Counted from the stretch's first letter, positions 35,167 to 44,052 are shown. The stretch: DNA of 53,258 nt from Streptomyces aurantiacus (GCF_001418335.1 NZ_LIPP01000042.1:1-53258); one strand, 5' to 3'. The notes: generated by a model not told the origin, from the letters alone. Translations and numbers: made by a program.

Positions 35167-36105
35167 ATGCCCGCGAAGGGTAAGCACCGCCGTCCCAAGG
35201 CCCAGCGTTTCACCCGCTCCATAGCCGTCGCCGGAACCGGGGGTGCCGCGCTGGCCCTCCCGCTCCTCGGAGCGACCGGAGCGCACGCGGCGACTCCGCA
35301 GTCCGCCGCCGATTCCGTATCGAGCGCCTCGAATGCCTCGAACGCTGCGAACACGGCGAGCAGGACCGCGGCCTCCGCCGAGGCGAAGAAGGCCGACGCG
35401 AAGAAGGCCACGACCAAGACGTACGCCGTGCGTTCGGGCGACTCGCTCGCGAAGATCGCCGACACGCAGGACGTCAGCGGCGGCTGGAAGAAGCTGTACT
35501 CGGACAACCGCTCGTCCATCGGCGGCGACCCGGCCCTCATCCACCCGGGCCTGAAGCTCACGATCGACGGCAAGGCCGCGGCCACTCCGAGCTCCGACTC
35601 CACCGCCTCCAAGGCGCCCAAGGCCGCCAAGAAGGCGGAGAAGCCCGCCGCCAAGAAGACGACCACGGCTTCCAAGGCGGCGGACACCTCGACCGCCACC
35701 GGCTTCGCGCTGCCGGTCGACGGCGCGACGATCGGTACCCCGTACAAGATGTCGGGCAGCATGTGGTCCAGCGGCTACCACACCGGTGTCGACTTCGTGG
35801 TTCCCACCGGTACCGCGCTCAAGTCCGTCGGCGCCGGCACGGTCGTCTCCGCCGGATGGGGCGGCGCGTACGGCAACCAGGTCGTCCTCCAGCTCGCCGA
35901 CGGCCACTACGCCCAGTACGCCCACCTGTCCTCCCTGTCCGTATCGGCCGGACAGACCGTGACCGCAGGTCAGCAGGTCGGCCTCTCCGGCGCGACGGGC
36001 AACGTCACAGGCCCGCACCTGCACTTCGAGATCCGCACCACCCCGGACTACGGCTCGGACGTGGACCCGCTGGCGTATCTGCGCGCCAACGGCGTCTCGG
36101 TCTGA
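35167..36105 (+). CDS. Secreted LysM-M23 peptidoglycan endopeptidase
   Basis: 312 aa. Signal peptide at about 1-42 (basic start, then GTGGAALALPLLGATGAHAA with an AHA-A cleavage site). An Ala/Lys/Ser-rich linker is followed by LysM at 85-133 (TYAVRSGDSLAKIADTQ, HPGLKLTI), a second Ala/Lys linker, and an M23 domain from 180: zinc ligands H205 and D209 in HTGVDF, H253, and H286 in GPHLHFE. It cleaves peptide cross-links in the cell wall after binding glycan through LysM. It is monocistronic: riboswitch in front, perfect hairpin terminator behind. Confidence 0.95.
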   Translation: MPAKGKHRRPKAQRFTRSIAVAGTGGAALALPLLGATGAHAATPQSAADSVSSASNASNAANTASRTAASAEAKKADAKKATTKTYAVRSGDSLAKIADTQDVSGGWKKLYSDNRSSIGGDPALIHPGLKLTIDGKAAATPSSDSTASKAPKAAKKAEKPAAKKTTTASKAADTSTATGFALPVDGATIGTPYKMSGSMWSSGYHTGVDFVVPTGTALKSVGAGTVVSAGWGGAYGNQVVLQLADGHYAQYAHLSSLSVSAGQTVTAGQQVGLSGATGNVTGPHLHFEIRTTPDYGSDVDPLAYLRANGVSV

Positions 36106-36115
36106 CACCAGGCCA

Positions 36116-36151
36116 CGAAAGCCGGACCCGGGATCCCGGGTCCGGCTTTCG
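36116..36151 (+). terminator. 36-bp perfect palindromic terminator
   Basis: A fully symmetric 36-bp sequence centred on GGGATCCC (16-bp stem if the central GATC forms the loop), 10 bp after the M23 gene stop. It ends the endopeptidase transcript and can act in both directions. Confidence 0.85.
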
Positions 36152-36243
36152 ACATGCCGGGGTGATCCACCGGGCAGTCCGGGCCGTCGGGTCCGTCTCC
36201 GGGAGCTGCGGTAACGTCCCTTTACTCGCGCCTTATTCCGGGA

Positions 36244-36272
36244 TTGACCAACACTTGACGAGTGGCTTATCT
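36244..36272 (+). promoter_or_regulatory. Sigma-70-like promoter of the SGNH hydrolase gene
   Basis: TTGACC (36244-36249), a 17-bp spacer and TTATCT (36267-36272), followed by about 60 bp of leader to the GTG at 36336. A second TTGACG inside the spacer could be used with a different -10. Confidence 0.55.
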
Positions 36273-36335
36273 CACCGCGAGTCAACCCCTTCCTACGGTC
36301 GCGTAGCTCACACCTCGGGTGAATCATGGGCCGAT

Positions 36336-37154
36336 GTGGCAGACGATTCGAAGAATGACAACAGATCGGTGATCGGGTCGTACGTGGCGGTGGGGGACAG
36401 CTTCACCGAGGGCGTCGGCGACCCCGGCCCGGACGGAGCGTTCGTCGGCTGGGCCGACAGGTTCGCGGTGCTGCTCGCGGACCGCCGGCCCGAGGGCGAC
36501 TTCGACTACACCAACCTCGCGGTTCGCGGGAAACTGCTCGACCAGATCGTCGAGCACCAGTTGCGGCAGGCCAAGGAGCTCGCGCCGGACCTGGTCTCCT
36601 TCTGCGCGGGCGGCAACGACATCATCCGGCCGGGCACCGACCCCGACGAGGTCGCGGAGCGCTACGAGCGTGCCGTCGCCGACCTCACGTCGGTCGTCGG
36701 CACGGTCCTCGTGACCACCGGCTTCGACACGCGGGGCGTACCCGTACTCAGGCACATGCGCGGCAAGATCGCCACGTACAACCTTCATCTGCGGGCCATC
36801 GCGGACCGGTACAACTGTCCGGTGCTCGACCTGTGGTCCCTCAAGACCATCCAGGACCGGCGGGCCTGGGACGGCGACCGGCTCCATCTGTCGCCCGAGG
36901 GGCACACGCGGGTCGCCCTGCGCGCCGGACAGGTCCTCGGTCTTGAGGTGCCCGCGGACCCGGACCAGCCCTGGCCGCCGCTGCCGCCGCGCGGTACGTC
37001 GGAGGTGCGGCGGGACAACATCCACTGGGCGCGCGAGTACCTGGTGCCGTGGATCGGCAGGCGGCTGCGCGGGGAGTCCTCGGGCGACCGCGTGGAGGCG
37101 AAGGGAAGCCTGTCGCCGGGCGACATCAAGTCGTGGATCGAGGCGGTCGCTTGA
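36336..37154 (+). CDS. SGNH/GDSL hydrolase
   Basis: 272 aa from GTG 36336 (VADDSKNDNRSVIGSY); GTG 36369 is a shorter alternative and neither has a strong ribosome site. Block I YVAVGDSFTEGVGDPG holds nucleophile S22; the Gly block is in DYTNLAVRGKLLDQIV; Asn is in FCAGGNDI; and Asp-x2-His is in DGDRLHLSPEGHTR. The catalytic set is complete. No signal peptide, so likely cytoplasmic, unlike many secreted GDSL esterases. The substrate, an ester, is not known. A strong hairpin follows. Confidence 0.9.
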   Translation: MADDSKNDNRSVIGSYVAVGDSFTEGVGDPGPDGAFVGWADRFAVLLADRRPEGDFDYTNLAVRGKLLDQIVEHQLRQAKELAPDLVSFCAGGNDIIRPGTDPDEVAERYERAVADLTSVVGTVLVTTGFDTRGVPVLRHMRGKIATYNLHLRAIADRYNCPVLDLWSLKTIQDRRAWDGDRLHLSPEGHTRVALRAGQVLGLEVPADPDQPWPPLPPRGTSEVRRDNIHWAREYLVPWIGRRLRGESSGDRVEAKGSLSPGDIKSWIEAVA

Positions 37155-37178
37155 AGGACTCAGTCGTTTGACATGAGG

Positions 37179-37226
37179 GGTGGCCGGTGCCGCTCGACCC
37201 GTGATGCCGAGCGTCACCGGACCACC
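37179..37226. terminator. Long bidirectional hairpin between convergent genes
   Basis: GGTGG, CCGGTG and CGCTCG pair with CGAGCG, CACCGG and CCACC across an 11-nt loop (17 pairs with single-base interruptions). It lies between the SGNH gene and the convergent TetR gene and can end both transcripts. Confidence 0.75.
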
Positions 37227-37265
37227 CTCTCGCAGTCGCAGTCGCCGCCCGGGGCGCGCGCGGCC

Positions 37266-37886
37266 TCAGACGCCCGGTGTCTTCGACACCGCCTGTCCGA
37301 GGCCCAGCTCCCGGGCCAGTGCCTCGTCCACCCACTGCTGGGTGCGGGCGCGTGACACCGCGCCCGGGTACGCCGTCATCTGCACGGCGAGCCCGTCAAG
37401 GAGCGCGGTGAGGCGCAGCGCCGTGGCCGTCGGGTCAGGACACCGGAACTCGCCCTTGGCCACGCCCTCGGCGAGGACCTCGGTGAGCGCGGCCTTCCAC
37501 TGCCGGTCCAGGTCACGGGTGACGTCCCGCAGCGCGGGCTCGCGCAGCGCCGCCGCCCAGCCCTCGATCCACAGCCGCCAGCCCTTGGCCTGCCCCGTCG
37601 GCGCGTACCAGCGGACGGCGGCCCGCAGCCGGCGCAGCGCGGTGGTCCGGCGGCCGAGCAGCTTGCGCAGCCGGGCGAGGTCGGCCTCGGCCGCGTACGT
37701 GAAGGCGGCGGCGACCAGTTTCTCCTTCGTGGAGAAGTGGTAGAGCACCAGGGCGTTGCTCACTCCGAGCGCGTTCGCCACGTCGGCGATCCGCACCGCG
37801 GACACGCCGCGCTCCTCGATCTGTCCGATGGCGGCCCGCAGCAACTCCTCGCGCCGCTGCGCCACGCCCAACCGCACTCTCGCCAC
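37266..37886 (-). CDS. TetR-family transcriptional regulator
   Basis: 206 aa, GTG at 37886. N-terminal helix-turn-helix at about 10-56: RREELLRAAIGQIEERG, VSAVRIADVANALGVSNALV, LYHFSTKEKLVAAAF. The rest is the helical ligand/dimer domain with WYAPTGQAKGWRLWIEGWAAA, common in TetR regulators of amine or amino-acid catabolism. It lies 67 bp behind the amino-acid dehydrogenase on the same strand, so they may be co-transcribed. A palindrome upstream of the dehydrogenase is the likely target. Confidence 0.92.
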   Translation of the reverse strand: MARVRLGVAQRREELLRAAIGQIEERGVSAVRIADVANALGVSNALVLYHFSTKEKLVAAAFTYAAEADLARLRKLLGRRTTALRRLRAAVRWYAPTGQAKGWRLWIEGWAAALREPALRDVTRDLDRQWKAALTEVLAEGVAKGEFRCPDPTATALRLTALLDGLAVQMTAYPGAVSRARTQQWVDEALARELGLGQAVSKTPGV

Positions 37887-37953
37887 CGGGCAACCCTATG
37901 GCGTGACCGGGGCAGGCGCCGTCGGAGGGTTGGTCACAGCCGGGCCGGGGCCG

Positions 37954-39168
37954 TCACCGGTACCAGCCGAACCGTTCCGCGATCGCCGGCAGCCGCTCCG
38001 CGACGATGGCGTGCGCGGCAGCGCGCGGTGTCGACCTGTCGGCCTCCGCGCGCGCGAGCGTCCGGTCGACCAGGGCGCGCATCGAGCGCCGGGTGTACGC
38101 GAACGCCTCGTCCGCGTCGGACCCGATGTCACCGAACAGCGTCCACCACCACCAGGCGTTGGCCCCGGAGTTGACCACGACGTCCGGCAGGACGGTGACC
38201 CCGCGCGCGGCGAGCAGTTCCTCCGCCTCCGGCAGGACGGGCATGTTGGCCGCCTCGACGATCCAACGCGCCGTGATCCGCGCCTGGTTGGCGGTGTCGA
38301 CGGCGTACGAGACCGCGGCAGGCACCAGCACGTCGGCCCCGGCGGACAGCCAGGCGTCACCGGGCAGTTCACGGTCGGCGGGGCGCAGCGCGGAGCGGTC
38401 GACCGTGCCGTACGCGTCACGCGCGGCGAGCAGCGCGTCGACGTCCAGCCCCCCGGGGTTGGCGATCGTGCCCGACACGTCGGCGACCGCGACGACGCTC
38501 AGCCCCGCGCGCGTGAGGAACCGGGCCGTGGCCCCGCCCATGGTGCCCAGACCCTGTACGGCGACGCGCGTCCCCCGGTACGCCACCCCGGCCCGGTCCA
38601 GGGCCGCGAGGACCGACTCGGCCACCCCGCAGCCGCCGACCAGTTCGTCCAGACCGATGCCGTCCACCTCGACCGCGAACGCGTCCGCCAGCCGCTGCCG
38701 GGCCGCCCCCTCGTCGTCGAGCAGCGGATAGACGGCCTGGATCGACGAGACGAGCCCCGCCTCCACCGCGGCCCGGTCGACGAGGTCCTGGGTGAGGCCC
38801 AGGTCCTCCCCGGTGGTCCAGTGGTTCTCGATGTAGGGGCGCATGGCGCGCAGATAGCGCACGAGCAGCCCGTACGCCCGAGGGTCCCGGGGATCGCAGT
38901 CGATGCCGCCCTTGGCGCCGCCCAGCGGGACGTAGCGGCCCGCCGGGTCGTAGTGCAGCGCCTCTTTCATGGTCATTCCCCGGGCCAGCCCCGCGACCTC
39001 GTCGAGCGTGCACCCCGCCCGCATCCGCAGCCCGCCGCTGGAGACCCCGCGCACCAGCCGGTCCACGACCAGATGCCCCTGGCGGCCGGTGACGTGGTCG
39101 GTCCAGGTGAGCGACATCAGAGGGGCGCTGGCCGGGACGGTCACGGGAACATTGTCCGGAGCGGTCAC
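37954..39168 (-). CDS. Glu/Leu/Phe/Val dehydrogenase family enzyme
   Basis: 404 aa from GTG 39168 with AGGAG five bases upstream; a longer start at 39237 lacks support. It has the N-terminal dimerisation/substrate domain with catalytic Lys in YVPLGGAKGGIDCDP (K86), LTQDLVDRAA, and the NAD(P)-binding VAVQGLGTMGGATARFLTRAG. An uninterrupted run of four Trp (SGANAWWWWTLFGD) is near the C-terminus. It oxidatively deaminates an amino acid or runs in reverse; sequence alone does not tell glutamate from branched-chain or aromatic substrates. It is probably controlled by the TetR gene that follows. Confidence 0.9.
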   Translation of the reverse strand: MTAPDNVPVTVPASAPLMSLTWTDHVTGRQGHLVVDRLVRGVSSGGLRMRAGCTLDEVAGLARGMTMKEALHYDPAGRYVPLGGAKGGIDCDPRDPRAYGLLVRYLRAMRPYIENHWTTGEDLGLTQDLVDRAAVEAGLVSSIQAVYPLLDDEGAARQRLADAFAVEVDGIGLDELVGGCGVAESVLAALDRAGVAYRGTRVAVQGLGTMGGATARFLTRAGLSVVAVADVSGTIANPGGLDVDALLAARDAYGTVDRSALRPADRELPGDAWLSAGADVLVPAAVSYAVDTANQARITARWIVEAANMPVLPEAEELLAARGVTVLPDVVVNSGANAWWWWTLFGDIGSDADEAFAYTRRSMRALVDRTLARAEADRSTPRAAAHAIVAERLPAIAERFGWYR

Positions 39169-39265
39169 AAGGTCTCCTCGGAACTCGGGAACAGGGATCG
39201 GCTTCGGAACGTTTGACCGGCTGGAGGCCGGGAGCACACAGCGCCCGGTGCCGGTCCCGCACCCT

Positions 39266-39291
39266 CGTTACTGAATGATCGGTCAGTAACG
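39266..39291. promoter_or_regulatory. TetR-type operator upstream of the dehydrogenase gene
   Basis: CGTTACTGA (39266-39274) and its perfect complement TCAGTAACG (39283-39291), separated by 8 bp, make a 26-bp palindrome 98 bp upstream of the dehydrogenase start. The inner bases (ATGATCGG) also resemble the TGA-N-TGATCGGTCA pattern of many TetR operators. The rest of the 340-bp divergent gap holds no ORF. Confidence 0.7.
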
Positions 39292-39466
39292 AAAGCGCTG
39301 GGCGACTCTGTCAACGTACTGAACACACGACTGAACAGATGACTGAACGGACGTTCGATGCGGGTGACGTCGTACGGAGTGATCCTCGCCGTGCCCGGCA
39401 CGGAGACCACCCCGCTCACGCGCCCGACCCGGCACTGTCGGCGGCGGTGACCATAATGGAATTTCA

Positions 39467-39500
39467 GACCGACGACCCACCTGGACCGACGACCCACCTG
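39467..39500. repeat. 17-bp perfect tandem duplication before the MBL gene
   Basis: GACCGACGACCCACCTG occurs twice in direct succession (39467-39483, 39484-39500), ending where the Shine-Dalgarno GGAGGTG of the next gene starts. A CATAAT -10-like element lies just upstream (about 39452). Confidence 0.9.
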
Positions 39501-39508
39501 GAGGTGCC

Positions 39509-40726
39509 GTGACCGGCTCCCGTTCCCTGAGTTCCGGGCTCCGTGCTCTGCGCCCCGCCGCGTTCGGCGCGGATCCGAGTGGCGAGCGCATGGAGCGCAT
39601 CCGCAGATCTCCGAACTACGCGGACGGCGTCTTCCGCAATCCCGAGGGCGCTCCCCGTCCGGACGGCGCCATGCGCGAAGTCGCGAAGATCTACTTCCGC
39701 AGGGACAAGGAGGCGCGCGTCCGCCGGGCTCCGGCGGGCGTCGTGCCGGTGCACTCCACGACCCTCGCCGACCTGGCCGCGCCCCCGGCCGACGGGCTGC
39801 GGCTGACCTGGATGGGCCACTCCAGCGTGCTCGCCGAGATCGACGGACACCGGGTGCTCTTCGACCCCGTCTGGGGCGAGAGGTGTTCCCCGTTCGACTT
39901 CGCCGGGCCCAAGCGGCTGCACCCCGTGCCCGTACCGCTGGCGGCGCTCGGCCCGGTCGACGTGGTCGTCATCTCCCACGACCACTACGACCACCTGGAC
40001 ATGCCCACGATCAAGGCGCTGGCCGACACGGACACGGTGTTCGCGGTGCCTCTGGGCGTCGGCGCCCATCTGGAGCACTGGGGCGTCCCGGCGGACCGGC
40101 TGCGCGAGCTCGACTGGCACGAGACGACCAAGGTCGGCGGCATCTCCCTGACCGCCACACCGGCCCGGCACTTCTGCGGCCGCGGTCTGCGCAACACGCA
40201 GCACACCCTCTGGGCCTCCTGGGCGGTGGCGGGCGACGAGCACCGGATCTACCACAGCGGCGACACCGGGTACTTCGCCGGCTTCGCGGACATCGGCGCC
40301 GAGCACGGTCCCTTCGACGCCACGATGATCCAGATCGGCGCGTACAGCGAGTTCTGGCCTGACATCCACATGACGCCAGAGGAGGGCATGCGCGCCCACC
40401 TCGACCTCCAGGGCGGCAAGCCCTCCGGCGTGATGATGCCGATCCACTGGGCCACGTTCAACCTCGCGATCCACCCCTGGGCCGAGCCCGGCGAGGGCAC
40501 CGTCACAGCGGCCCGCGCGGTCGGCGCCCGGATCGCGCTGCCCCGGCCCGGCGAACCCTTCGAACCCACGGCCGAGACCGTTCCGTCCGAGCCCTGGTGG
40601 CGCGGTGTGGCCCTGGAGCCACGGGGCGGCTGGCCCACCGCCGTCATCGCCGCGGAGACGGTCCGTGACGCACCGCATGACAAGGCGGAGGGCACCGGGG
40701 ACCCGGAATCGGTCCCGACCGGGTGA
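39509..40726 (+). CDS. MBL-fold metallo-hydrolase (NAPE-PLD-like)
   Basis: 405 aa, GTG at 39509 behind GGAGGTGCC. Metallo-beta-lactamase fold: WMGHSSVLAEIDGHRVLFDPVW, the metal motif SHDHYDHLDMP near 156-166, ARHFCGRGL, YHSGDTGYFAG, and GVMMPIHWATFNLAIHPW. These are features of the NAPE-PLD/UlaG-like branch, so a phosphodiester, possibly phospholipid, substrate is likely. No signal peptide. Flanked by a TetR-operator region upstream and a strong terminator downstream. Confidence 0.9.
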   Translation: MTGSRSLSSGLRALRPAAFGADPSGERMERIRRSPNYADGVFRNPEGAPRPDGAMREVAKIYFRRDKEARVRRAPAGVVPVHSTTLADLAAPPADGLRLTWMGHSSVLAEIDGHRVLFDPVWGERCSPFDFAGPKRLHPVPVPLAALGPVDVVVISHDHYDHLDMPTIKALADTDTVFAVPLGVGAHLEHWGVPADRLRELDWHETTKVGGISLTATPARHFCGRGLRNTQHTLWASWAVAGDEHRIYHSGDTGYFAGFADIGAEHGPFDATMIQIGAYSEFWPDIHMTPEEGMRAHLDLQGGKPSGVMMPIHWATFNLAIHPWAEPGEGTVTAARAVGARIALPRPGEPFEPTAETVPSEPWWRGVALEPRGGWPTAVIAAETVRDAPHDKAEGTGDPESVPTG

Positions 40727-40759
40727 CGCGGGCGCGCCCGGACGCGTCCGAAGGCGGTC

Positions 40760-40804
40760 GGCGAGGGCCGAGGAGCACACTGCTCCTCGGCCCTCGCCTT
40801 TTTT
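40760..40804 (+). terminator. Strong intrinsic terminator with T tail
   Basis: A perfect 18-bp stem (40760-40777 with 40781-40798), 3-nt loop and six T. One of the few terminators here with a classical T tract; it ends the MBL-hydrolase transcript. Confidence 0.95.
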
Positions 40805-41105
40805 GCTGACCGCTTCTGACCAGGTCTGATCGGTTCATTGAGTAGTGGGAGCGCGCGTTCGACGGGCTTATCGGTCTGTCGTACGAACGCTCACACCAAA
40901 GGGGCATGTCGGCGGCCGGACTTCGGCAACTGCCCACCACACGTGACACGGTGCCGACTACTGTGAGTCGCCGCTGAGCGACACAGGGCCGATCTCACCG
41001 GCTCGTTCGACCGGCGCAGCGATGGCGTACGCCCCAGCCGGCGTACGCCGTGATCGCAGACCGGGGGAGCCCCCACCGCCCCGACACACCAGTACGAGGA
41101 CGTCG
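40805..41105. promoter_or_regulatory. Upstream region of the conservon
   Basis: About 300 bp with no gene. It holds an inverted CGTTCG/CGAACG pair near 40857-40890 and two copies of a GCGTACGCC element near 41025-41049. The conservon promoter must lie here, but I cannot name its elements. Confidence 0.4.
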
Positions 41106-43139
41106 ATGTCTCACCTTCGCGCACCGGCCGCCCACGCAGACCGCCGCGAGGGCGGGCGGCACGGGCGACCGGTCGCCCGCACCACCCCCACACTGCCCGA
41201 GACCCACATACGACCCCAGTTGCTCCGCCTCGCGGTCCTGCCGCCCATCGCGGTGGCGCTCAGCGCGAGCGCCGCCGTGCTCTTCACCGTCCGCACGACC
41301 GCCGCACGCCCAGATCCCGTCCTGTGGGGCGTACTCGCCGGAGCCGGCGCGGTCGCTCTCGCGGGCATCCTGATCGCTTCCGTGGCCGCCGACCGCGCCG
41401 CCCGGTCCGTGTCCGACCGCATCGGGACGCTGCGCCGCACCAGCGCACGCGGCCAGGCGGAGCTGCGCACCCTCGTCGAGGCGCTGCGCCGCGGTGACGG
41501 GCCGCCCGCCCGTCGGCCGCGCCCCGGGCCCGCCCCGGACGCCGACGAGTTCGACCTGCTCGCCGACGATCTGGCGTCCGCCCACGACGGCGCGGTCAGC
41601 GCGGTCGTCCGGGCCGCCCAGCTCTCCAGCCACGCGGGCAGCGAGCAGAAGGTCGAGGTCTTCGTCAATCTGGCCCGGCGACTCCAGTCCCTCGTGCACC
41701 GCGAGATCTCGATCCTCGACGAGTTGGAGAACGAGATCGAGGACCCGGACCTGCTCAAGGGCCTCTTCCACGTCGACCACCTCGCCACCCGCATCCGGCG
41801 CCACGCCGAGAACCTCGCGGTGCTCGGCGGTGCCGTCTCGCGCCGGCAGTGGAGCAACCCGGTCTCCATGACCGAGGTGCTGCGTTCCGCGACCGCGGAG
41901 GTCGAGCAGTACTCGCGCGTCAAGCTCGTACCGCCGATCGACGGGACCGTGCGCGGGCACGCCGTGGCCGACGTCATCCATCTGCTGGCCGAACTCGTCG
42001 AGAACGCCACGGTGTTCTCGGCGCCGCACACCCAGGTGCTGCTGCGGGCCAACGTGGTCACGGCCGGGCTCGCCGTCGAGGTGGAGGACCGGGGGCTCGG
42101 CATGCCGCCGGCCGAGCAGCACAAGATGAACGCGCTGCTCGCCGACCCGGACCAGGTGAACGTCGCGCGCCTGTTGCAGGACGGCCGGATCGGCCTGTTC
42201 GTGGTCTCGCAGCTCGCGCGCAGGCACGGGGTCGCGGTCCGGCTGCAGACCAACATCTACGGCGGAGTACAGGCCGTACTGGTCGTGCCACAGGAACTGC
42301 TCGGGGCCGAGAACCGGCCGCAGGGTGGTGTACAGGGCGAGGCGCAGAGCGACGTACCGGCACATGTCTACGTAGCGCCTGGGGCGGATCAGGAGACTGC
42401 GGGGCATCCGCCCCAGGGGCCTAGGGCCGCAGCCCCCGCGCAGACGCACACGACAGAGGCACAGACGGCAGAGGCGCAGGCGACACAGGCGCAGGCGACG
42501 CAGACGCGGCGTCAGACGCGGGCTCAGCGGGACGGTACGCCGGTCGGGCTGACGGTCGTGAACGGTGGAGGCGGCCCGGTCCCGCTTCCGGTGCGCGGTG
42601 CCGAGACGAGGGCCAACCCCGCGGAGGCCGTTCCCGGCATCCGGCCCGACGACAGGCGGGCCGTCGCCGAGAACGCGGCCACGCCGCCCGTACCGCGCAA
42701 CGGCGTGGTGCGCGGCAGCATGAGCCGGCCCCAACTGCCCAAGCGGCGGGCCCAGGAGCACCTCGTACCCGAACTGCGCGGCGGGCCCGTGCCCCGGCAG
42801 GAGTCCGAGTTCGTCGTCGGACACGACCCCGGTCTGATGGCGGCGTTCCAGCGTGGCATCGGGCTCGCCGAGGCCCAGTGCGCGGACGCGGAGCCCATGC
42901 GTCCGTCCCAGGCTCACCTGGAGGGAACGCCGGGAACGCCGGGAACACCGGGAATGCCGGGAATGGCTTTCGTCGAAGCGCGTCCAGCACACGAACGACC
43001 CGAACCCCCCGAACGACTTGAACCAATTGAACGAACCGAACTACTCGAACCGTTCGAGGGGTTTGCCACGCGCGAGAGCGCGCCCGCGCCCGGCCATGAC
43101 CTCACCACCCGGCCCGACGGGAGCACACCAGCCGGATGA
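41106..43139 (+). CDS. cvnA: Conservon histidine-kinase-like protein CvnA
   Basis: 677 aa from ATG 41106 (GAGGA upstream). About 40 basic residues precede two membrane helices (LLRLAVLPPIAVALSASAAVL and VLWGVLAGAGAVALAGILIASV). A helical, DHp-like part has VNLARRLQSLVHREISILDEL, and an HATPase domain has ELVENATVFSAPHTQVLL and EDRGLGMPP. A ~260-residue Pro/Ala/Gln-rich disordered tail follows. This is the conservon sensor-kinase analogue, which anchors CvnB, CvnC and CvnD at the membrane rather than signalling to a response regulator. The tail carries microsatellite-like repeats. Confidence 0.93.
   Translation: MSHLRAPAAHADRREGGRHGRPVARTTPTLPETHIRPQLLRLAVLPPIAVALSASAAVLFTVRTTAARPDPVLWGVLAGAGAVALAGILIASVAADRAARSVSDRIGTLRRTSARGQAELRTLVEALRRGDGPPARRPRPGPAPDADEFDLLADDLASAHDGAVSAVVRAAQLSSHAGSEQKVEVFVNLARRLQSLVHREISILDELENEIEDPDLLKGLFHVDHLATRIRRHAENLAVLGGAVSRRQWSNPVSMTEVLRSATAEVEQYSRVKLVPPIDGTVRGHAVADVIHLLAELVENATVFSAPHTQVLLRANVVTAGLAVEVEDRGLGMPPAEQHKMNALLADPDQVNVARLLQDGRIGLFVVSQLARRHGVAVRLQTNIYGGVQAVLVVPQELLGAENRPQGGVQGEAQSDVPAHVYVAPGADQETAGHPPQGPRAAAPAQTHTTEAQTAEAQATQAQATQTRRQTRAQRDGTPVGLTVVNGGGGPVPLPVRGAETRANPAEAVPGIRPDDRRAVAENAATPPVPRNGVVRGSMSRPQLPKRRAQEHLVPELRGGPVPRQESEFVVGHDPGLMAAFQRGIGLAEAQCADAEPMRPSQAHLEGTPGTPGTPGMPGMAFVEARPAHERPEPPERLEPIERTELLEPFEGFATRESAPAPGHDLTTRPDGSTPAG
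42924..42966 (+). repeat. 9-bp tandem repeat in the cvnA 3' end
   Basis: Four full copies and one partial of a GGAACGCCG-type unit (GGAACGCCG, GGAACGCCG, GGAACACCG, GGAATGCCG, GGAATGG), coding for repeated Gly-Thr-Pro/Gly-Met-Pro in the disordered tail. Being a multiple of three, copy changes would not break the frame. Confidence 0.9.
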
Positions 43140-43162
43140 CCCATGCTGCCTCCGCCCGAATC

Positions 43163-43198
43163 TCTGCCCGTACCTCTGCCCGTACCTCCGTCCATACC
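43163..43198 (+). repeat. 12-bp tandem repeat in the cvnA-cvnB spacer
   Basis: TCTGCCCGTACC twice and a diverged TCCGTCCATACC, in the 104-bp spacer before cvnB. The spacer shows no other feature besides the cvnB ribosome site AAGGAG (43228). Confidence 0.85.
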
Positions 43199-43243
43199 TC
43201 CTCCGCTCCCGCAGACCTTCGTACTTCAAGGAGTCGATCCCCC

Positions 43244-43678
43244 ATGGCGAGCGATGTGCCGACCGGCCACGCATCCGATCTCGACTGGCTGATGAGTGGC
43301 CTGGTGCAGCGCGTACCGCACACCAGAAGCGCGGTGCTGCTCTCCTGCGACGGCCTGGTGAAGTCGGTGCACGGACTCGACCCCGACAGCGCCGACCACA
43401 TGGCCGCCCTGGCCTCCGGGCTCTACTCCCTGGGGCGCAGCGCCGGCGTCCGCTTCGGCGACGGCGGCGACGTGCGCCAGGTCGTCGTCGAACTGGACTC
43501 CACGCTGCTGTTCGTGTCCACCGCGGGCTCCGGCACCTGCCTGGCCGTGCTCGCCGGACGTGACGCCGACGCCGCCGTACTCGGCTACGAGATGGCGATG
43601 CTGGTCAAGAGCGTCCGCCCGTACCTGATGACCGCGCCGCGTCAGCACTCCGTCGAACCGTCGGCGATGAGGCCTTGA
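43244..43678 (+). CDS. cvnB: Conservon roadblock/LC7 protein CvnB
   Basis: 144 aa from ATG 43244, ten bases after AAGGAG; an upstream in-frame ATG at 43136 overlaps the cvnA stop but translates the repeat spacer. Roadblock/LC7 fold: DLDWLMSGLVQRVPHTRSAVLLS, DGLVKSVHGLDPDSADHMAALASGLYSLG, VRQVVVELDSTLLFVST, GTCLAVLAGRDADAAVLGYEM. It acts as a GTPase-regulating partner of CvnD on the CvnA scaffold. Confidence 0.93.
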   Translation: MASDVPTGHASDLDWLMSGLVQRVPHTRSAVLLSCDGLVKSVHGLDPDSADHMAALASGLYSLGRSAGVRFGDGGDVRQVVVELDSTLLFVSTAGSGTCLAVLAGRDADAAVLGYEMAMLVKSVRPYLMTAPRQHSVEPSAMRP

Positions 43679-43680
43679 AC

Positions 43681-44052
43681 GTGGCCGCGGCCGGCGACGG
43701 GCCCTGGCTCGACGGCGCGGCCGGCCGCCTGGTGCGTCCCTACCAGGTCAGCAACGGCCGAACCCGGCCGAGCACCGCGCTCGACCTGCTGTCCCATGTC
43801 ATGGCCACCGGCGTCACCCCCCTCGGCTACCTCGGCCCCGAGCACACCCAGGCACTCGAACTGTGCCGGGACCCCGTGTCCGTGGCCGAGGTCGCCGCGC
43901 ATCTGAAGCTGCCGGCAGCGGTGACCAAGGTGTTGCTGTCCGACCTCGTCGACTGCGGGGCGCTGACCACGAAGCCCCCTACGTTCCACCACAACCCCAC
44001 TGACCGGTCTCTTCTGGAGGCAGTGCTCGATGGACTACGACGACAGCTCTGA
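43681..44052 (+). CDS. cvnC: Conservon DUF742 protein CvnC
   Basis: 123 aa from GTG 43681 (GAGG eight bases upstream); TTG 43675 overlapping the cvnB stop would add two residues. DUF742 has a short N-terminal arm (LVRPYQVSNGRTRPS) and a winged-helix-like core (LELCRDPVSVAEVAAHLKLP, VTKVLLSDLVDCGAL). It is the third fixed member of conservons. It overlaps cvnD by 23 nt. Confidence 0.92.
   Translation: MAAAGDGPWLDGAAGRLVRPYQVSNGRTRPSTALDLLSHVMATGVTPLGYLGPEHTQALELCRDPVSVAEVAAHLKLPAAVTKVLLSDLVDCGALTTKPPTFHHNPTDRSLLEAVLDGLRRQL

Noticed and set aside
43136..43243. Longer cvnB starting at the ATG overlapping the cvnA stop
   Set aside because: Translates the 12-bp repeat spacer into Ser/Arg/Thr repeats; ATG 43244 has a good AAGGAG site.
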